A stretch of DNA of 29,160 nt from an uncultured Lachnospiraceae bacterium (GCA_910586005.1 CAJUHG010000037.1:1-29160); one strand, 5' to 3'. Shown: positions 16,295-25,971, counted from the stretch's first letter. Program-made: numbers and translations. Notes: generated by a model from the letters alone, not told the origin.

Positions 16295-16798
16295 TTGGAA
16301 GCAAAAGATCAGAAAGTACTGAATGAGATTTTGGAATCTCATGATTACAACCAAACGGCGGTGATTGCAATTTTGCAAGATATACAAAAGGTATACCGCT
16401 ATTTGCCAGAAGAAATGTTGTGTTATATTGCGAAAAAATTGCATTTAAGTGAAGCAAAGGTATATGGGGTAGCAACATTTTATGAGAATTTCTCCTTAGA
16501 GCCAAAAGGGAAATACATTATTAAGATCTGTGATGGAACCGCTTGCCATGTAAGACAGTCCACAGCAATTTTACAAGAAATTCGTAGCTTGCTTGGAGTA
16601 ACAGCAGAAAAACCTACTACAGAAGATATGATGTTTACAGTTGAAACTGTGTCATGTTTAGGAGCATGTGGATTGGCACCAGTTTGTACTGTAAATGATG
16701 TGGTACATGCAGCAATGACTCCAGAAAAAGCAAGAGAATTGATAAAAGAATTAAAGGACAAGGAAGTTGTTAGAAAGGTGGCTGCTGATGAGGATTAA
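16295..16798 (+). CDS. hydC: NuoE-like [2Fe-2S] subunit of NAD-linked [FeFe]-hydrogenase (HydC/HndA type)
   Basis: The 167-residue small subunit of a multimeric hydrogenase, homologous to the 24-kDa NuoE subunit of complex I. The C-terminal thioredoxin-like fold has the four [2Fe-2S] ligands C79, C84, C121 and C125 (CX4C and CX3C). The N-terminal part is a helical bundle containing LPEEMLCYIAKKL and ATFYENF, as in NuoE. Translation starts at TTG 16295, supported by a very strong SD (AAGGAGGAGG, 16281-16290); no in-frame ATG fits. The stop codon overlaps the ATG of the NuoF-like gene by 11 bases, indicating translational coupling. It is the first gene of hydC-hydB-hydA. Confidence 0.93.
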   Translation: MEAKDQKVLNEILESHDYNQTAVIAILQDIQKVYRYLPEEMLCYIAKKLHLSEAKVYGVATFYENFSLEPKGKYIIKICDGTACHVRQSTAILQEIRSLLGVTAEKPTTEDMMFTVETVSCLGACGLAPVCTVNDVVHAAMTPEKARELIKELKDKEVVRKVAADED

Positions 16799-18677
16799 TA
16801 CAAGGGATGAATTGGAAATAAGAAGAAAAGAGTATGCAGCTTCTTTAAAGACGCAAAAGAAGCAAATTTTAATTTGCGCTGGAACTGGATGCGTAGCAGG
16901 CGGCTCTTTAAATATATATGCAAGAATGCAAGAAATTTTGATGGAACGTGGAGTTCGCTGTTCTCTTGTTTTGGAAAGAGAACCTCATGGAGATAGTGTA
17001 GGATTAAAAAAATCTGGGTGTCATGGATTTTGTGAAATGGGACCTTTGCTGCGAATTGAGCCAGCAGGTTTTTTATATGTGAGAGTAAAAGTAGAAGATT
17101 GTGAAGAGATTATTGAGGAAAGTATTGTCAATGATCATGTCATTGAACGCTTAGTCTATCATGACCAACAGGGGAAAGCTTATGAAAAACAGGATGATAT
17201 TCCTTTTTATAAACAGCAAACTCGTGTTGCTCTAGAAGATTGTGGGCGAATCAATGCAGAATCTATCAAAGAATACATAGCAGTAGGTGGTTATCATGCT
17301 GTTGCAAAAGCATTGTTTGATATGACACCACAACAGATTGTAGATGAGATTTCAGAAGCATCTTTGCGTGGACGTGGTGGCGGAGGGTTTCCAACTGGGC
17401 GCAAATGGGCGCAAGTGTTAGCGCAAAAAGAAGAAGAAAAATATATTGTTTGTAATGGTGATGAGGGAGACCCTGGAGCTTTTATGGACCGTAGTATGAT
17501 GGAGGGAGATCCTCATCGAGTCATTGAAGGAATGCTGATTGCTGGAATTGCAACAGGTGCACATTATGGCTATATTTATGTACGCGCAGAATATCCATTA
17601 GCAGTTGAACGGTTGCAAACTGCCATTAACAAAGCAATAGAAAAGGGATTACTTGGAAAAAATATTTTAAATTCTGGATTTGACTTTGATTTAAAAATTA
17701 GTCAAGGAGCGGGTGCATTTGTCTGTGGAGAAGGTTCTGCACTCACAGCATCTATTGAGGGCAATCGTGGAATGCCAAGAGTAAAGCCACCTCGTACAGT
17801 AGAAAAAGGGTTGTTTGAAAAACCTACTGTTTTAAACAATGTAGAAACTTATTGTAATGTGCCGCCAATTATCAATAAAGGAGCCAAATGGTATAAAACG
17901 ATTGGACCTGATAAAAATCATGGAACCAAAGCCTTTGCTTTAACTGGAAATGTAATGAATACAGGATTGATTGAGGTTCCTATGGGTACTCCTTTGCGAA
18001 AAGTTATTTTTGATATTGGAGGTGGTGTAAAAGGTGGTGGATTTAAGGCAGTACAGATAGGAGGTCCTTCTGGCGGATGTCTTTGCATCAACCCTACCGA
18101 AGATCATTTGGATTTGCATTTGGATTTTGATTCTCTGAAAAAAGTAGGAGCAATGATTGGAAGCGGTGGCCTTGTAGTAATGAATGATAAAAGTTGTATG
18201 GTAGAAGTGGCAAGATTTTTTATGAATTTTACTCAAAATGAATCTTGTGGAAAATGTATTCCATGTAGAGAAGGTACGAAACGGATGTTAGAACTATTAA
18301 ATGACATTTGTGAGGGAAGAGGAACGATGCAGCATATTACATTGTTAGAAGAATTAGCAGAGACTATTTCTGCTACAGCCTTATGTGGACTTGGAAAAAC
18401 TGCTGCCTCTCCAGTAGTAAGTACTATGAAATATTTTAGAGAAGAATATCTTGCTCATGTGGTAGAGAAAAAATGTCCTTCTGGTCAATGTAAAGCACTT
18501 GTCACTTTAAAGATTGATCCAAAACTTTGTAAGGGATGTAGTAAATGTGCGAAAGTCTGTCCAGTTGGAGCTATTTCTGGAGAAATCAAGAAACCTTTTA
18601 CCATAGATACTAAGAAATGTATTAAGTGTGGAGCTTGCAAAGAAGGATGTAATTTCCATGCAATCAAAGAAGTGTAG
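16788..18677 (+). CDS. hydB: NuoF-like NADH/FMN subunit of [FeFe]-hydrogenase (HydB/HndC type)
   Basis: A 629-residue flavin and iron-sulfur subunit that exchanges electrons with NAD(H). From the N-terminus: a thioredoxin-like [2Fe-2S] domain (C30, C35, C78, C82); the FMN/NADH core with GRGGGGFPTGRKW, NGDEGDPGAFMDRSMMEGDP and GAGAFVCGEGSAL; a [4Fe-4S] site (C487, C490, C493, C533); and a C-terminal 2x[4Fe-4S] ferredoxin (C581, C584, C587, C591 and C611, C614, C617, C621). This is exactly the HydB layout of electron-bifurcating hydrogenases. The chosen start, ATG 16788, has AAAGGTGG upstream and overlaps the end of hydC; an upstream in-frame TTG (16767) lacks support. The hydA start lies 13 bp after the stop. 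Confidence 0.94.
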   Translation: MRINTRDELEIRRKEYAASLKTQKKQILICAGTGCVAGGSLNIYARMQEILMERGVRCSLVLEREPHGDSVGLKKSGCHGFCEMGPLLRIEPAGFLYVRVKVEDCEEIIEESIVNDHVIERLVYHDQQGKAYEKQDDIPFYKQQTRVALEDCGRINAESIKEYIAVGGYHAVAKALFDMTPQQIVDEISEASLRGRGGGGFPTGRKWAQVLAQKEEEKYIVCNGDEGDPGAFMDRSMMEGDPHRVIEGMLIAGIATGAHYGYIYVRAEYPLAVERLQTAINKAIEKGLLGKNILNSGFDFDLKISQGAGAFVCGEGSALTASIEGNRGMPRVKPPRTVEKGLFEKPTVLNNVETYCNVPPIINKGAKWYKTIGPDKNHGTKAFALTGNVMNTGLIEVPMGTPLRKVIFDIGGGVKGGGFKAVQIGGPSGGCLCINPTEDHLDLHLDFDSLKKVGAMIGSGGLVVMNDKSCMVEVARFFMNFTQNESCGKCIPCREGTKRMLELLNDICEGRGTMQHITLLEELAETISATALCGLGKTAASPVVSTMKYFREEYLAHVVEKKCPSGQCKALVTLKIDPKLCKGCSKCAKVCPVGAISGEIKKPFTIDTKKCIKCGACKEGCNFHAIKEV

Positions 18678-18690
18678 GAGGATGGCTGAC

Positions 18691-20388
18691 ATGAAAAAAT
18701 ATATGATAATTGATGGTGAACGTGTAGAGTTCACAGATGAAAAAAATATTCTTGCAGTCATTCGGAAAGCAGGAATTATATTACCAACTTTTTGCTATTA
18801 TTCAGATTTATCTATTTATGGTGCTTGTCGTATGTGTGTGGTAGAAGATCAATGGGGTGGTATTATTGCTTCTTGTTCTACACCACCCAAAAATGGAATG
18901 GAAATTCATACAAATACACCACAACTTTACTATCATAGAAAGCGAATTTTGGAATTGCTGTTAGCGGCACATTGCAGAGATTGTACTACTTGTGAAAAGA
19001 ATGGAAAATGTAAATTGCAAGAGTTGGCAACTCGATTTGGAATTCCTGGTGTGAGATTTGAAAATACCAATCCTATCCGACCTATTGACACTTCTTCAAA
19101 AGCAATTGTGCGTAATCCAAATAAATGTATTTTATGTGGGGACTGTGTGCGAGTGTGCAGTGAAATTCAACATGTGGGAGCAATTGACTTTGCACATCGT
19201 GGTTCTAAAATGGAAATTTCTACTGCTTTTGGAAAGGATATTGCAGATACAAATTGTGTGAATTGTGGTCAATGTGCGGCTGTATGTCCTACAGGAGCGA
19301 TCACAATTAAAAGAGATACCCATGATGTATGGGAGGCAATCCATAATCCACAAAAACGTGTAGTAGTGCAGATTGCCCCAGCGGTTCGTGTTGCGATTGG
19401 AGAGGCATATGGTTATGAACCAGGAGAAAATACAATTGGAAAATTAGTGGCTTCTTTGAGAAGACTAGGAATAGATGCAATTTTTGACACTTCCTTAGGA
19501 GCAGATTTGACAATTATGGAAGAATCTCAAGAATTAGTGGAGGCTTTAGAAGAAGAAAATCGAACCTATCCATTGTTTACTTCTTGTTGTCCTGCTTGGA
19601 TTCGATTTGTAGAAACACAGTATCCTCATTTCATGAAATATGTTTCAACTTCAAAATCTCCCATGCAGATGTTTGGTGCAGTAATCAAAGAATATTATAA
19701 AAAACTTGATAAAAAAGAAGGAAAAGAAACTGTCTCTGTGGCAATTATGCCATGTACAGCCAAAAAATTTGAAGCATCTAGGGAAGAATTTAAGAGAAAG
19801 AGCATTCCAGATGTAGATTATGTATTGACATCTGAAGAAGTGATTACGATGTTGCAAGAGATTGGTATTCGCTTTGACCGTCTAGAACCTGAAGCCTATG
19901 ACATGCCATTTTCTATTTATTCTGGGGCAGGTGTAATTTTTGGTGCTACTGGAGGTGTTACAGAGGCAGCAGTTCGCAAGGTAATAGAAGATAAAAGTCC
20001 AAAAGCCTTAAAAGAAATTGAATTTCTTGGAGTGCGAGGTATGGAAGGTGTTAAGGTATGTGAACTTACCTTAGGAGAAAAACAAGTGCGTATTGCTATT
20101 GTCAGTGGCCTTGGTAATGCAGATAACCTTTTACAGAAAATAGAAAGTGGAGAAGAACATTTTGATTTTGTAGAAGTTATGGCTTGTCCTGGAGGATGTG
20201 TTGCAGGGGCAGGACAACCATTTGCGCGTTCTACAGAAAAGAGAATGAGAGCCGAAGGACTTTATAAAAATGATAAGGCACTTCAAATTAAGCGAAGCGA
20301 AGAAAATCCATTAGTAGAAACTCTTTACAATGATTTATTAAAAAACCGTGAACATGAACTTTTACATGTTACATATGTGCGCGAATAG
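18691..20388 (+). CDS. hydA: [FeFe]-hydrogenase catalytic subunit (trimeric, probably bifurcating)
   Basis: A 565-residue catalytic subunit that reduces protons to H2 or runs in reverse. The N-terminus has a plant-type [2Fe-2S] domain (C35, C46, C49, C62), a His-ligated [4Fe-4S] (H94, C98, C101, C107) and two [4Fe-4S] sites (C146-C156 and C189-C199). The H-cluster motifs are L1 TSCCPAW (from T297), L2 MPCTAKK (from M353) and L3 EVMACPGGC (from E495), continuing VAGAGQP where the commonest form has GGGQP. The start ATG 18691 is nine bases after AGGAGG; the in-frame ATG 18682 abuts the SD. With hydC and hydB this matches the group A3 trimer, which couples NADH and reduced ferredoxin to H2. The maturases HydE, HydF and HydG are not in the window. 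Confidence 0.95.
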   Translation: MKKYMIIDGERVEFTDEKNILAVIRKAGIILPTFCYYSDLSIYGACRMCVVEDQWGGIIASCSTPPKNGMEIHTNTPQLYYHRKRILELLLAAHCRDCTTCEKNGKCKLQELATRFGIPGVRFENTNPIRPIDTSSKAIVRNPNKCILCGDCVRVCSEIQHVGAIDFAHRGSKMEISTAFGKDIADTNCVNCGQCAAVCPTGAITIKRDTHDVWEAIHNPQKRVVVQIAPAVRVAIGEAYGYEPGENTIGKLVASLRRLGIDAIFDTSLGADLTIMEESQELVEALEEENRTYPLFTSCCPAWIRFVETQYPHFMKYVSTSKSPMQMFGAVIKEYYKKLDKKEGKETVSVAIMPCTAKKFEASREEFKRKSIPDVDYVLTSEEVITMLQEIGIRFDRLEPEAYDMPFSIYSGAGVIFGATGGVTEAAVRKVIEDKSPKALKEIEFLGVRGMEGVKVCELTLGEKQVRIAIVSGLGNADNLLQKIESGEEHFDFVEVMACPGGCVAGAGQPFARSTEKRMRAEGLYKNDKALQIKRSEENPLVETLYNDLLKNREHELLHVTYVRE

Positions 20389-20390
20389 CT

Positions 20391-20529
20391 ACGAGCAGTG
20401 CCAAAACCATCAAAAAAGCAGTTGTACATGCTTGCATGTAAACAACTGCTTTTTTGATGGTTTTGATAGGGCGACAGCCCGCGACCGAGAGGGTGCAAAG
20501 CGCCATCGAGGTACGCAAGTACTGCTCGT
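20391..20529. repeat. 139-bp palindromic element filling the hydA-heparinase gap
   Basis: The element is bounded by perfect 9-bp inverted repeats (acgagcagt, 20391-20399; actgctcgt, 20521-20529). Inside lie a very long stem (next entry), a gggc/gccc hairpin and a gtac-GCAA-gtac tetraloop hairpin. The right half is GC-rich compared with its surroundings. It starts two bases after the hydA stop and ends three bases before the convergent stop codon. Confidence 0.6.
20402..20465. terminator. Bidirectional intrinsic terminator
   Basis: Perfect 23-bp arms (20402-20424 and 20443-20465), extended by a further 6-bp stem (20425-20430 with 20435-20440) after a 2-nt bulge and closed by a CTTG loop. Six A residues in the left arm and six T residues in the right arm give U-rich 3' sides on both strands. 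The location between convergent genes fits two-way termination. Confidence 0.85.
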
Positions 20530-20532
20530 TTA

Positions 20533-22371
20533 TTATTGTATTTTCAATTCCAGAGCATTTCCCTTAGCCATGATTAAAGTGCGATAAACTTCATGTTTCC
20601 ATGTTTGCATTAATCGAGCGTCTGTAATAGGGATAGCTTCCGTTTGAAGATACTTTCCAGAGGTAATCTTTATTTGTCCAAGATTTCCAATTTGTAAGAT
20701 TGGTTCCTCTTCTTGTGAAAGTAAAGTTGGTTTTTCATAGGTCATTAAATTTAGTATTACTGATTGTGAAGAGGAAGATTCCTCACTTAATTGAAAACAA
20801 TCTTTGATAAGAATATATTTGCCTTTTTGAAGAATGGCATGTCTTTGATAAGAAATTAAGCCAACTTCTTTGGGATAAGCAGTAGCAATATCCATTGTAA
20901 TTTCACAGTTTTCTTCCTTGATTTGCCATTCAACATCTGTTGCCTGAAAAGATTCTCCATCCATTTGCATCATACCATTAATAGTTGGAAGGTTATGATA
21001 CTGAGATTGCATAGTCCAGATTTCATAACGTTGTGGTGAAAAAGTTTTTTGGGTATAACTTTCCACTCCTACATCAATAAATAGAGGAAGACCATTTTTG
21101 TAGATGGTAAAGCTTCCAGTATCATTATGATTGTGGCTATCAGCATTGTCCCCAGCTTTCACTGCAAGACAAAAGGTTTCATCCCTTGCAATAAAAAGTC
21201 CAACACTAGGATAGTAGATATCAGGATGTTGAATGGAAGTATTACAGGAAGCAGCACAAGTTTTGATGGCAGTAGCATGCATACCATTTCCTAATCGATA
21301 GTAGAGATTGTTTTCTTCTGGTAGTAACAAACTATTTGTACCACCAGCAATAAATTCTAGTGCAGCAAAATGAAGCATTTCTTTATTGTTTGTGCGTTCT
21401 GCAAAAAGAAATTCTCTCACACCAGCCCTTCCAGCAACTGGAGAACAATCTGCAAAATTGACATAATATTTATCATCAATATGTACATTTAAAATATAAG
21501 AAGCAATATTTTTTATTTTTGGTTCTAAATAGAGACTTTGAAAGGCATAATCTGTAACAGCATTGAGAATTTCAATTACCTGAAATAAACATAATCCAGA
21601 ATGACGGTAATATTGTGCACCTTCATCACAACATCCATCTTCTCCATATTCTGCCAGAAAATAATCGGCACTAGCACAAGATTTTGTAAGTATTTGCTTT
21701 TGGGTAGGATGGTCAATTTTTGTTAAAAAAGCACTGAGTAACACATTTTGTGTACACCAAATAGTCCAATTGTTCATAGGTTCTTTTCCATTACCCATCC
21801 ACCAAAAATGGCAATTAAGGTAAGGGGTAAAAATACGATGTTGTAATTCTTTTGTAATTCTCTTTACAATAAAAGGACTAATGAGGTTCAAACGTTCTTC
21901 TAGAAGATAAGAAACTGTTGCAAGAATAGCACCTGTTTCACATGCAAACAAATCTAATACAGGATTTGCTGTATCAGGAAGCGGAAGTTGTGGTGTATCT
22001 CTAATATAAGCATTGTGGGCTGGGAGTTGCCAAGCACTTTCATCACAAATTGAGAAAATACCATTTATAATATCATCTAAGAATCTTCCTTTATCTTCTA
22101 CACACTCTGCAAGTACTAGTGCATCTAGTGCACGACGCTTGGAAAAATATTTTTCTTCAAAACGAGTGCGGTTGCCAGTACGTGTAAAATCCATAAAATC
22201 AGTGGCAGAAATAGAAGGATATGTAAAACCTAGATATGTTTCACCAAGAGCCAACGTTTCTGATTTCCATTCAGGGTCTAAGGATTGCCAAGTCTCACGG
22301 TCTGTAATAGGATTATATGGATGGAAATCTAAATATTCTTGTTGATAAGTTTTTAAAATTTCTTCAAACAT
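20533..22371 (-). CDS. Heparinase II/III-family polysaccharide lyase-like protein
   Basis: A 612-residue protein with the two-part layout of heparinase II/III enzymes: an N-terminal alpha/alpha toroid and a C-terminal beta-sandwich. Supporting motifs are MNNWTIWCTQN (around residue 199), GCCDEGAQYYRHSG (around 250-258) and SHNHNDTGSFTIYKNG followed by PLFIDVG (around 410-430). The Tyr and His are plausible catalytic residues by analogy with heparinase II. Such enzymes cleave uronic-acid-containing glycans or oligosaccharides by beta-elimination; the substrate is unknown. There is no signal peptide, so it probably acts in the cytoplasm on imported oligosaccharides. The SD AAAAGGAG precedes ATG 22371. 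It is 26 bp downstream of the YesN-like regulator and likely forms an operon with it. A non-lytic relative cannot be excluded. Confidence 0.85.
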   Translation of the reverse strand: MFEEILKTYQQEYLDFHPYNPITDRETWQSLDPEWKSETLALGETYLGFTYPSISATDFMDFTRTGNRTRFEEKYFSKRRALDALVLAECVEDKGRFLDDIINGIFSICDESAWQLPAHNAYIRDTPQLPLPDTANPVLDLFACETGAILATVSYLLEERLNLISPFIVKRITKELQHRIFTPYLNCHFWWMGNGKEPMNNWTIWCTQNVLLSAFLTKIDHPTQKQILTKSCASADYFLAEYGEDGCCDEGAQYYRHSGLCLFQVIEILNAVTDYAFQSLYLEPKIKNIASYILNVHIDDKYYVNFADCSPVAGRAGVREFLFAERTNNKEMLHFAALEFIAGGTNSLLLPEENNLYYRLGNGMHATAIKTCAASCNTSIQHPDIYYPSVGLFIARDETFCLAVKAGDNADSHNHNDTGSFTIYKNGLPLFIDVGVESYTQKTFSPQRYEIWTMQSQYHNLPTINGMMQMDGESFQATDVEWQIKEENCEITMDIATAYPKEVGLISYQRHAILQKGKYILIKDCFQLSEESSSSQSVILNLMTYEKPTLLSQEEEPILQIGNLGQIKITSGKYLQTEAIPITDARLMQTWKHEVYRTLIMAKGNALELKIQ

Positions 22372-22397
22372 AAATTTTATTCTCCTTTTTGAATATG

Positions 22398-24002
22398 TTA
22401 ATGTACTATTTGATTCATGTAGTCTCTAGGGGACATACCAGTAATTTTCTTGAAAACACGACTAAAATAAAAAGCACTTTCAAAACCCAAAATATTTGAT
22501 ATTTCATATATTTTTAAATTGCTATTTTTCATCATATTTTTTGCTTCCTCTATCTTGCTTTGATTGATATAGTCAGTAAAACCAATATCATTACATTTTG
22601 AGAAAAGAACACTTAGATAATTTGGACTGATATTAAAAACTTCTGCCACTCGATTAAGTGTAAGTTTTTCATCAATATGTTCATTGATATATTTTTTTAC
22701 ATTGATTACAATATGGTTTTTATAATCTTTATTATGAGAGGCAAAACTTTCACATAATCCATCTCGAAAGATACGAAGCCAATCCATAATTTGTTCTACA
22801 CTGGTCAATTCATATAAAGAACGATAGCCATTCGCTTTATCCTTAAAAATTTCAGAAACAATTTGTTCTCCATTATTAAGCAAAGAAAGAGACATATATA
22901 AAATATTTCCAGCAGCGTCTAAGGCCTGTACATAGTGTGTTTGTTTATCTTCAAATAATTCCATAATAGCAGTGAAAATATCATATAAGGCTTTTTCATC
23001 AAATTCAGCATACGCTTTGCGGATATCTTCTTTAAATAAAGACATATTAAAAACGTTTTTTAATGGCTCTTGAACAGAAATATCCTCTGCAAATAAAATG
23101 GGACATTCTTTGGTAGTATGAGAAAATACTTGTTTTGCATCTTGAAAAGAAGAAGCTATTTTAAGCGGTGCATTCACTGTACTTCCAATGCTAGCATGTA
23201 TGGTAACACTATAATAATTGAACAACATAAAAGAAATTTGTTCTAAAGCATTTTTAATGGTTTCTCTACTATTGGTTGCTTGTGCCTGACCTAAGAAAAA
23301 TACAATAGCAAAATGTTTAATATCCAGTGATAGAACATGACAAGCAGTATATTTTGAGATTAATTCACTCGCAATTTGTAAACTGCTAGTATATAAGTGA
23401 AATTGTTGTGCTGTAGATATATTTTTAAATTTTCTGTTATTAATTTCTACATAGGCCACTGCAAAAGCTTTATATTGAAAATTGATATTTAAGTTTTTGG
23501 CCTGAGTAAGAAATTGGTGTTCTGATTCAAATAGATTTAAAATTAATCGGGTAAAAAATTGTTCTCGCAGAAGGTAGAGACTATCTACAGAACTTTGCGG
23601 AAATTGGGCAGAACTTTGAAGCTCTAGTACTTTTCCTAGGGCTTGTTTTACTGCGTTTGTTAAGGTTTCTGGTGTAAGTTCTAACTTTACAAGATATTCA
23701 ATCACCTGATAGGAAAGAGCTTCCTTAGCAAATTCAAATTCTTCATAACTGGTAAGAATAATAAATACAGGCAAGGTGCGTTTTTCTTCTTTGCATTTTT
23801 GAGCAAGCTCTAAACCACTCATCACAGGCATTTTGATATCTGTAATTACAATTTCAGGCTTATATTCTTGAATCATATCATAGGCTATAGCACCATTTGC
23901 AGCAGTTCCTACGATATGAATGCCATATTCTTCCCAATTAATCATAGATTTAATGCCTGCTTGTACCAAAGGTTCATCATCTGCAATTAATAAGTTTATC
24001 AT
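22398..24002 (-). CDS. YesN-like response regulator with AraC-type DNA-binding domain
   Basis: A 534-residue two-component regulator. The N-terminal receiver domain has acidic D8/D9, phosphoacceptor D55 (ITDIKMP) and the conserved lysine in YLVKLEL; the proline that usually follows this lysine (LKP) is replaced by Leu. A long middle region (about residues 130-420) of the YesN type follows. The C-terminal ~100 residues hold two AraC helix-turn-helix motifs (LTLNRVAEVFNISPNYLSVL and IYEISNILGFESAFYFSRVF), ending in KKITGMSPRDY. The SD AAGGAGA lies eight bases before ATG 24002. It is downstream of the cognate YesM-like kinase after a 154-bp gap, and probably activates the divergent solute-binding protein/permease genes. 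Confidence 0.93.
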   Translation of the reverse strand: MINLLIADDEPLVQAGIKSMINWEEYGIHIVGTAANGAIAYDMIQEYKPEIVITDIKMPVMSGLELAQKCKEEKRTLPVFIILTSYEEFEFAKEALSYQVIEYLVKLELTPETLTNAVKQALGKVLELQSSAQFPQSSVDSLYLLREQFFTRLILNLFESEHQFLTQAKNLNINFQYKAFAVAYVEINNRKFKNISTAQQFHLYTSSLQIASELISKYTACHVLSLDIKHFAIVFFLGQAQATNSRETIKNALEQISFMLFNYYSVTIHASIGSTVNAPLKIASSFQDAKQVFSHTTKECPILFAEDISVQEPLKNVFNMSLFKEDIRKAYAEFDEKALYDIFTAIMELFEDKQTHYVQALDAAGNILYMSLSLLNNGEQIVSEIFKDKANGYRSLYELTSVEQIMDWLRIFRDGLCESFASHNKDYKNHIVINVKKYINEHIDEKLTLNRVAEVFNISPNYLSVLFSKCNDIGFTDYINQSKIEEAKNMMKNSNLKIYEISNILGFESAFYFSRVFKKITGMSPRDYMNQIVH

Positions 24003-24156
24003 GTTTTTTCTCCTTAATTTCAGGTATATTTTGCAACTGTGCTTTTTGAATTGTTGCTCACCGCCTATACCTTTGGGGCATCTTATGAATCCCTTTGATG
24101 ATTAAAAAAGTATAGAGTACGGGAGTCGTTTCCCCTCTGATATATAAAATTATATT
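24003..24156 (-). other. 154-bp spacer between kinase and response regulator genes
   Basis: This gap is unusually long for a YesM-YesN pair. It holds an inverted repeat ctatac/gtatag (24065-24070 and 24110-24115) and, on the - strand, a weak ggga/tccc hairpin followed further on by a T-run. It might be an attenuator or hold a second promoter. No convincing gene was found here. Confidence 0.3.
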
Positions 24157-25971
24157 TCAAATCTGCTCAAAAGGCAATAAGATAGAAATGGTAGTATATT
24201 GACCAAGTTCACTGTGGATACTTAAGCCATAGGTATTTCCAAATTCATATTGCAGTCTTTTATGCACATTACTTATGCCAATTTCTTTAAAAAAAGAGGA
24301 TTCTGTGGGAGGTTTATTATCTAAAAGCCCACGAGCTATATCAGGTGCTATACCAACGCCATCATCTGTAACATCAATACATACAGTATTTTTATCTGGT
24401 CGATATATGTGTATGGAAATAGTTCCAGCACTTCCTTTTGGCTCAATTCCATGAAAAATAGCATTTTCCACAATTGGTTGTAAAGTGAATTTAACAATTT
24501 GACAATTGATAAGTTCTTTCTCCTCTATTTTGATATCCAATGTAATTGTACCACCATAACGATATTGCTGTATGGTAAAATAATCCTTAATTAAAGAAAG
24601 TTCATGCTCTAAAGGAATAATGGTAGTAGTACCCTTTGAAATATCTTTTAAAAGACGAGACAAGGAAGTGGTCATTTCTGCAATTCCAGGAGCATTTTGA
24701 GTAGTAGCCATCCATTTAATGGAATTTAAAGTATTATATAAAAAATGAGGATTAATTTGACTTTGTAGCATTTTATATTCATAATCCTGTTTTTGACGCT
24801 CATCTTCAAGCCTTTGATTCATTAATGACAGTACGTTTTCTGATAATTCATTGATATTTTTCCCAATATCTCCAAGTTCATGGTTCCATTCTGTAGTAGT
24901 ATCTTTTGAAAAATCTCCTTGTGCAATTCTCAACATTCGTTTTTGAAGTTTTTTAACAGGAACATTAATTGTTTGATTTAAAAACCAAGATAGAAGAATG
25001 CCAATAAAAGCTGCTGCCATACCTACAATTAGTAAAATTAAAAGAAAGGTATGATAGATCTCTTCTTTTAAGTCATGCTCATTTAGACATTCCGTTATAT
25101 ATAATCCTTTTTCCTTAAGAGGCCGAGTAAACAAAATAAATGTACTGTTCGTTTCTTTTTCTATCACTTTTTGTATGATAGTGTCTTTATTTAAAGCCAT
25201 ATGAGAGAGATCTTCTATTTGTTGATATTGAGAAATATAAGGTTCAAGACTATTGTTTATATATATATATTGTTCTTTTCCTATTTGGAATATAAGGTTG
25301 CGATTGATTTCAGAAAAATAATCTTGTATTGGTTTTATAATAACAGAAAGAGACATTTCAGTAAAAATATATCCAATTTCACCAGCTTTATAAGGGTGTT
25401 GAATTGCATGAAGATATGGTAACATTTGTACTGTTTTTGTGGTTATAAAAGGGTCCTGAAGAATACCTGTAGAGATTTTTCCTAAGTTTGCATAGAGCGT
25501 AGAATAATAAGGAAGGGAGTAGATACCTTCCGCAGAAATACCTGGAATAGAATAGGGAGATTCTACCACTTGTAAAATATCACTATCAGGATTTCCTATA
25601 ATAACCAAACGAATAATCTGAGATGGGAGCGCAGCATTGGCAGTATAAGTTTCAGAGATAAAATCTTTTGCTTCTCGTTTTGCTTTATTGTTTACAGAGA
25701 TTCCTTCCATTACAAATTTTCGAATTTGGCTGTTATTTTGACAAGCATTAATAAAACTTTTTACACTGTCTATGTTTGAATCAATAGAAGAGCATAAAAA
25801 AGAAAGCCTAGTTTCAGAAGTCTGGAACAGGTTGTTGCGAAGATTATTGGATACCACAAAATAACTGATAAAAGTAATAATGGCACTGATTAAGACAATG
25901 AAAGTAATGGTGCACAACAAAATACGGAACCGTATGGTATGGAAATATTTTTCTATTGGCCTTTTTAGCAT
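24157..25971 (-). CDS. YesM-like sensor histidine kinase
   Basis: A 604-residue membrane sensor kinase. TM1 lies at about residues 17-39; a roughly 265-residue extracytoplasmic region (probably dCache-like) follows; TM2 lies at about 310-332 (LLILLIVGMAAAFIGILLSW). Then come a HAMP linker, the His_kinase phosphoacceptor motif QSQINPHFLYNTLNSIKW with H409, and a HATPase_c domain (VENAIFHGIEPKG, DDGVGI). This is the YesM/LytS-type architecture, typically sensing extracellular glycans or their binding proteins. The SD AGGAG is nine bases before ATG 25971. It is the first gene of the - strand kinase-regulator-heparinase cluster, divergent from the ABC importer genes; the ligand cannot be inferred. 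Confidence 0.94.
   Translation of the reverse strand: MLKRPIEKYFHTIRFRILLCTITFIVLISAIITFISYFVVSNNLRNNLFQTSETRLSFLCSSIDSNIDSVKSFINACQNNSQIRKFVMEGISVNNKAKREAKDFISETYTANAALPSQIIRLVIIGNPDSDILQVVESPYSIPGISAEGIYSLPYYSTLYANLGKISTGILQDPFITTKTVQMLPYLHAIQHPYKAGEIGYIFTEMSLSVIIKPIQDYFSEINRNLIFQIGKEQYIYINNSLEPYISQYQQIEDLSHMALNKDTIIQKVIEKETNSTFILFTRPLKEKGLYITECLNEHDLKEEIYHTFLLILLIVGMAAAFIGILLSWFLNQTINVPVKKLQKRMLRIAQGDFSKDTTTEWNHELGDIGKNINELSENVLSLMNQRLEDERQKQDYEYKMLQSQINPHFLYNTLNSIKWMATTQNAPGIAEMTTSLSRLLKDISKGTTTIIPLEHELSLIKDYFTIQQYRYGGTITLDIKIEEKELINCQIVKFTLQPIVENAIFHGIEPKGSAGTISIHIYRPDKNTVCIDVTDDGVGIAPDIARGLLDNKPPTESSFFKEIGISNVHKRLQYEFGNTYGLSIHSELGQYTTISILLPFEQI

Noticed and set aside
18628..18690. Upstream GTG/ATG starts for hydA overlapping hydB
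   Set aside because: The strong AGGAGG at 18676-18681 is positioned for ATG 18691. The extension overlaps the hydB ferredoxin codons and does not look like hydrogenase sequence.
20348..20587. Open frame through the hydA-heparinase gap
   Set aside because: It runs through the terminator hairpin and both gene ends, has no ribosome binding site, and its composition is that of palindromic DNA.
22398..24002. Missing proline after the receiver-domain lysine as evidence of an inactive regulator
   Set aside because: The phosphoacceptor D55, the acidic pair and the lysine are present. From family knowledge a VKLEL variant occurs in YesN-type regulators, so loss of function is not supported.
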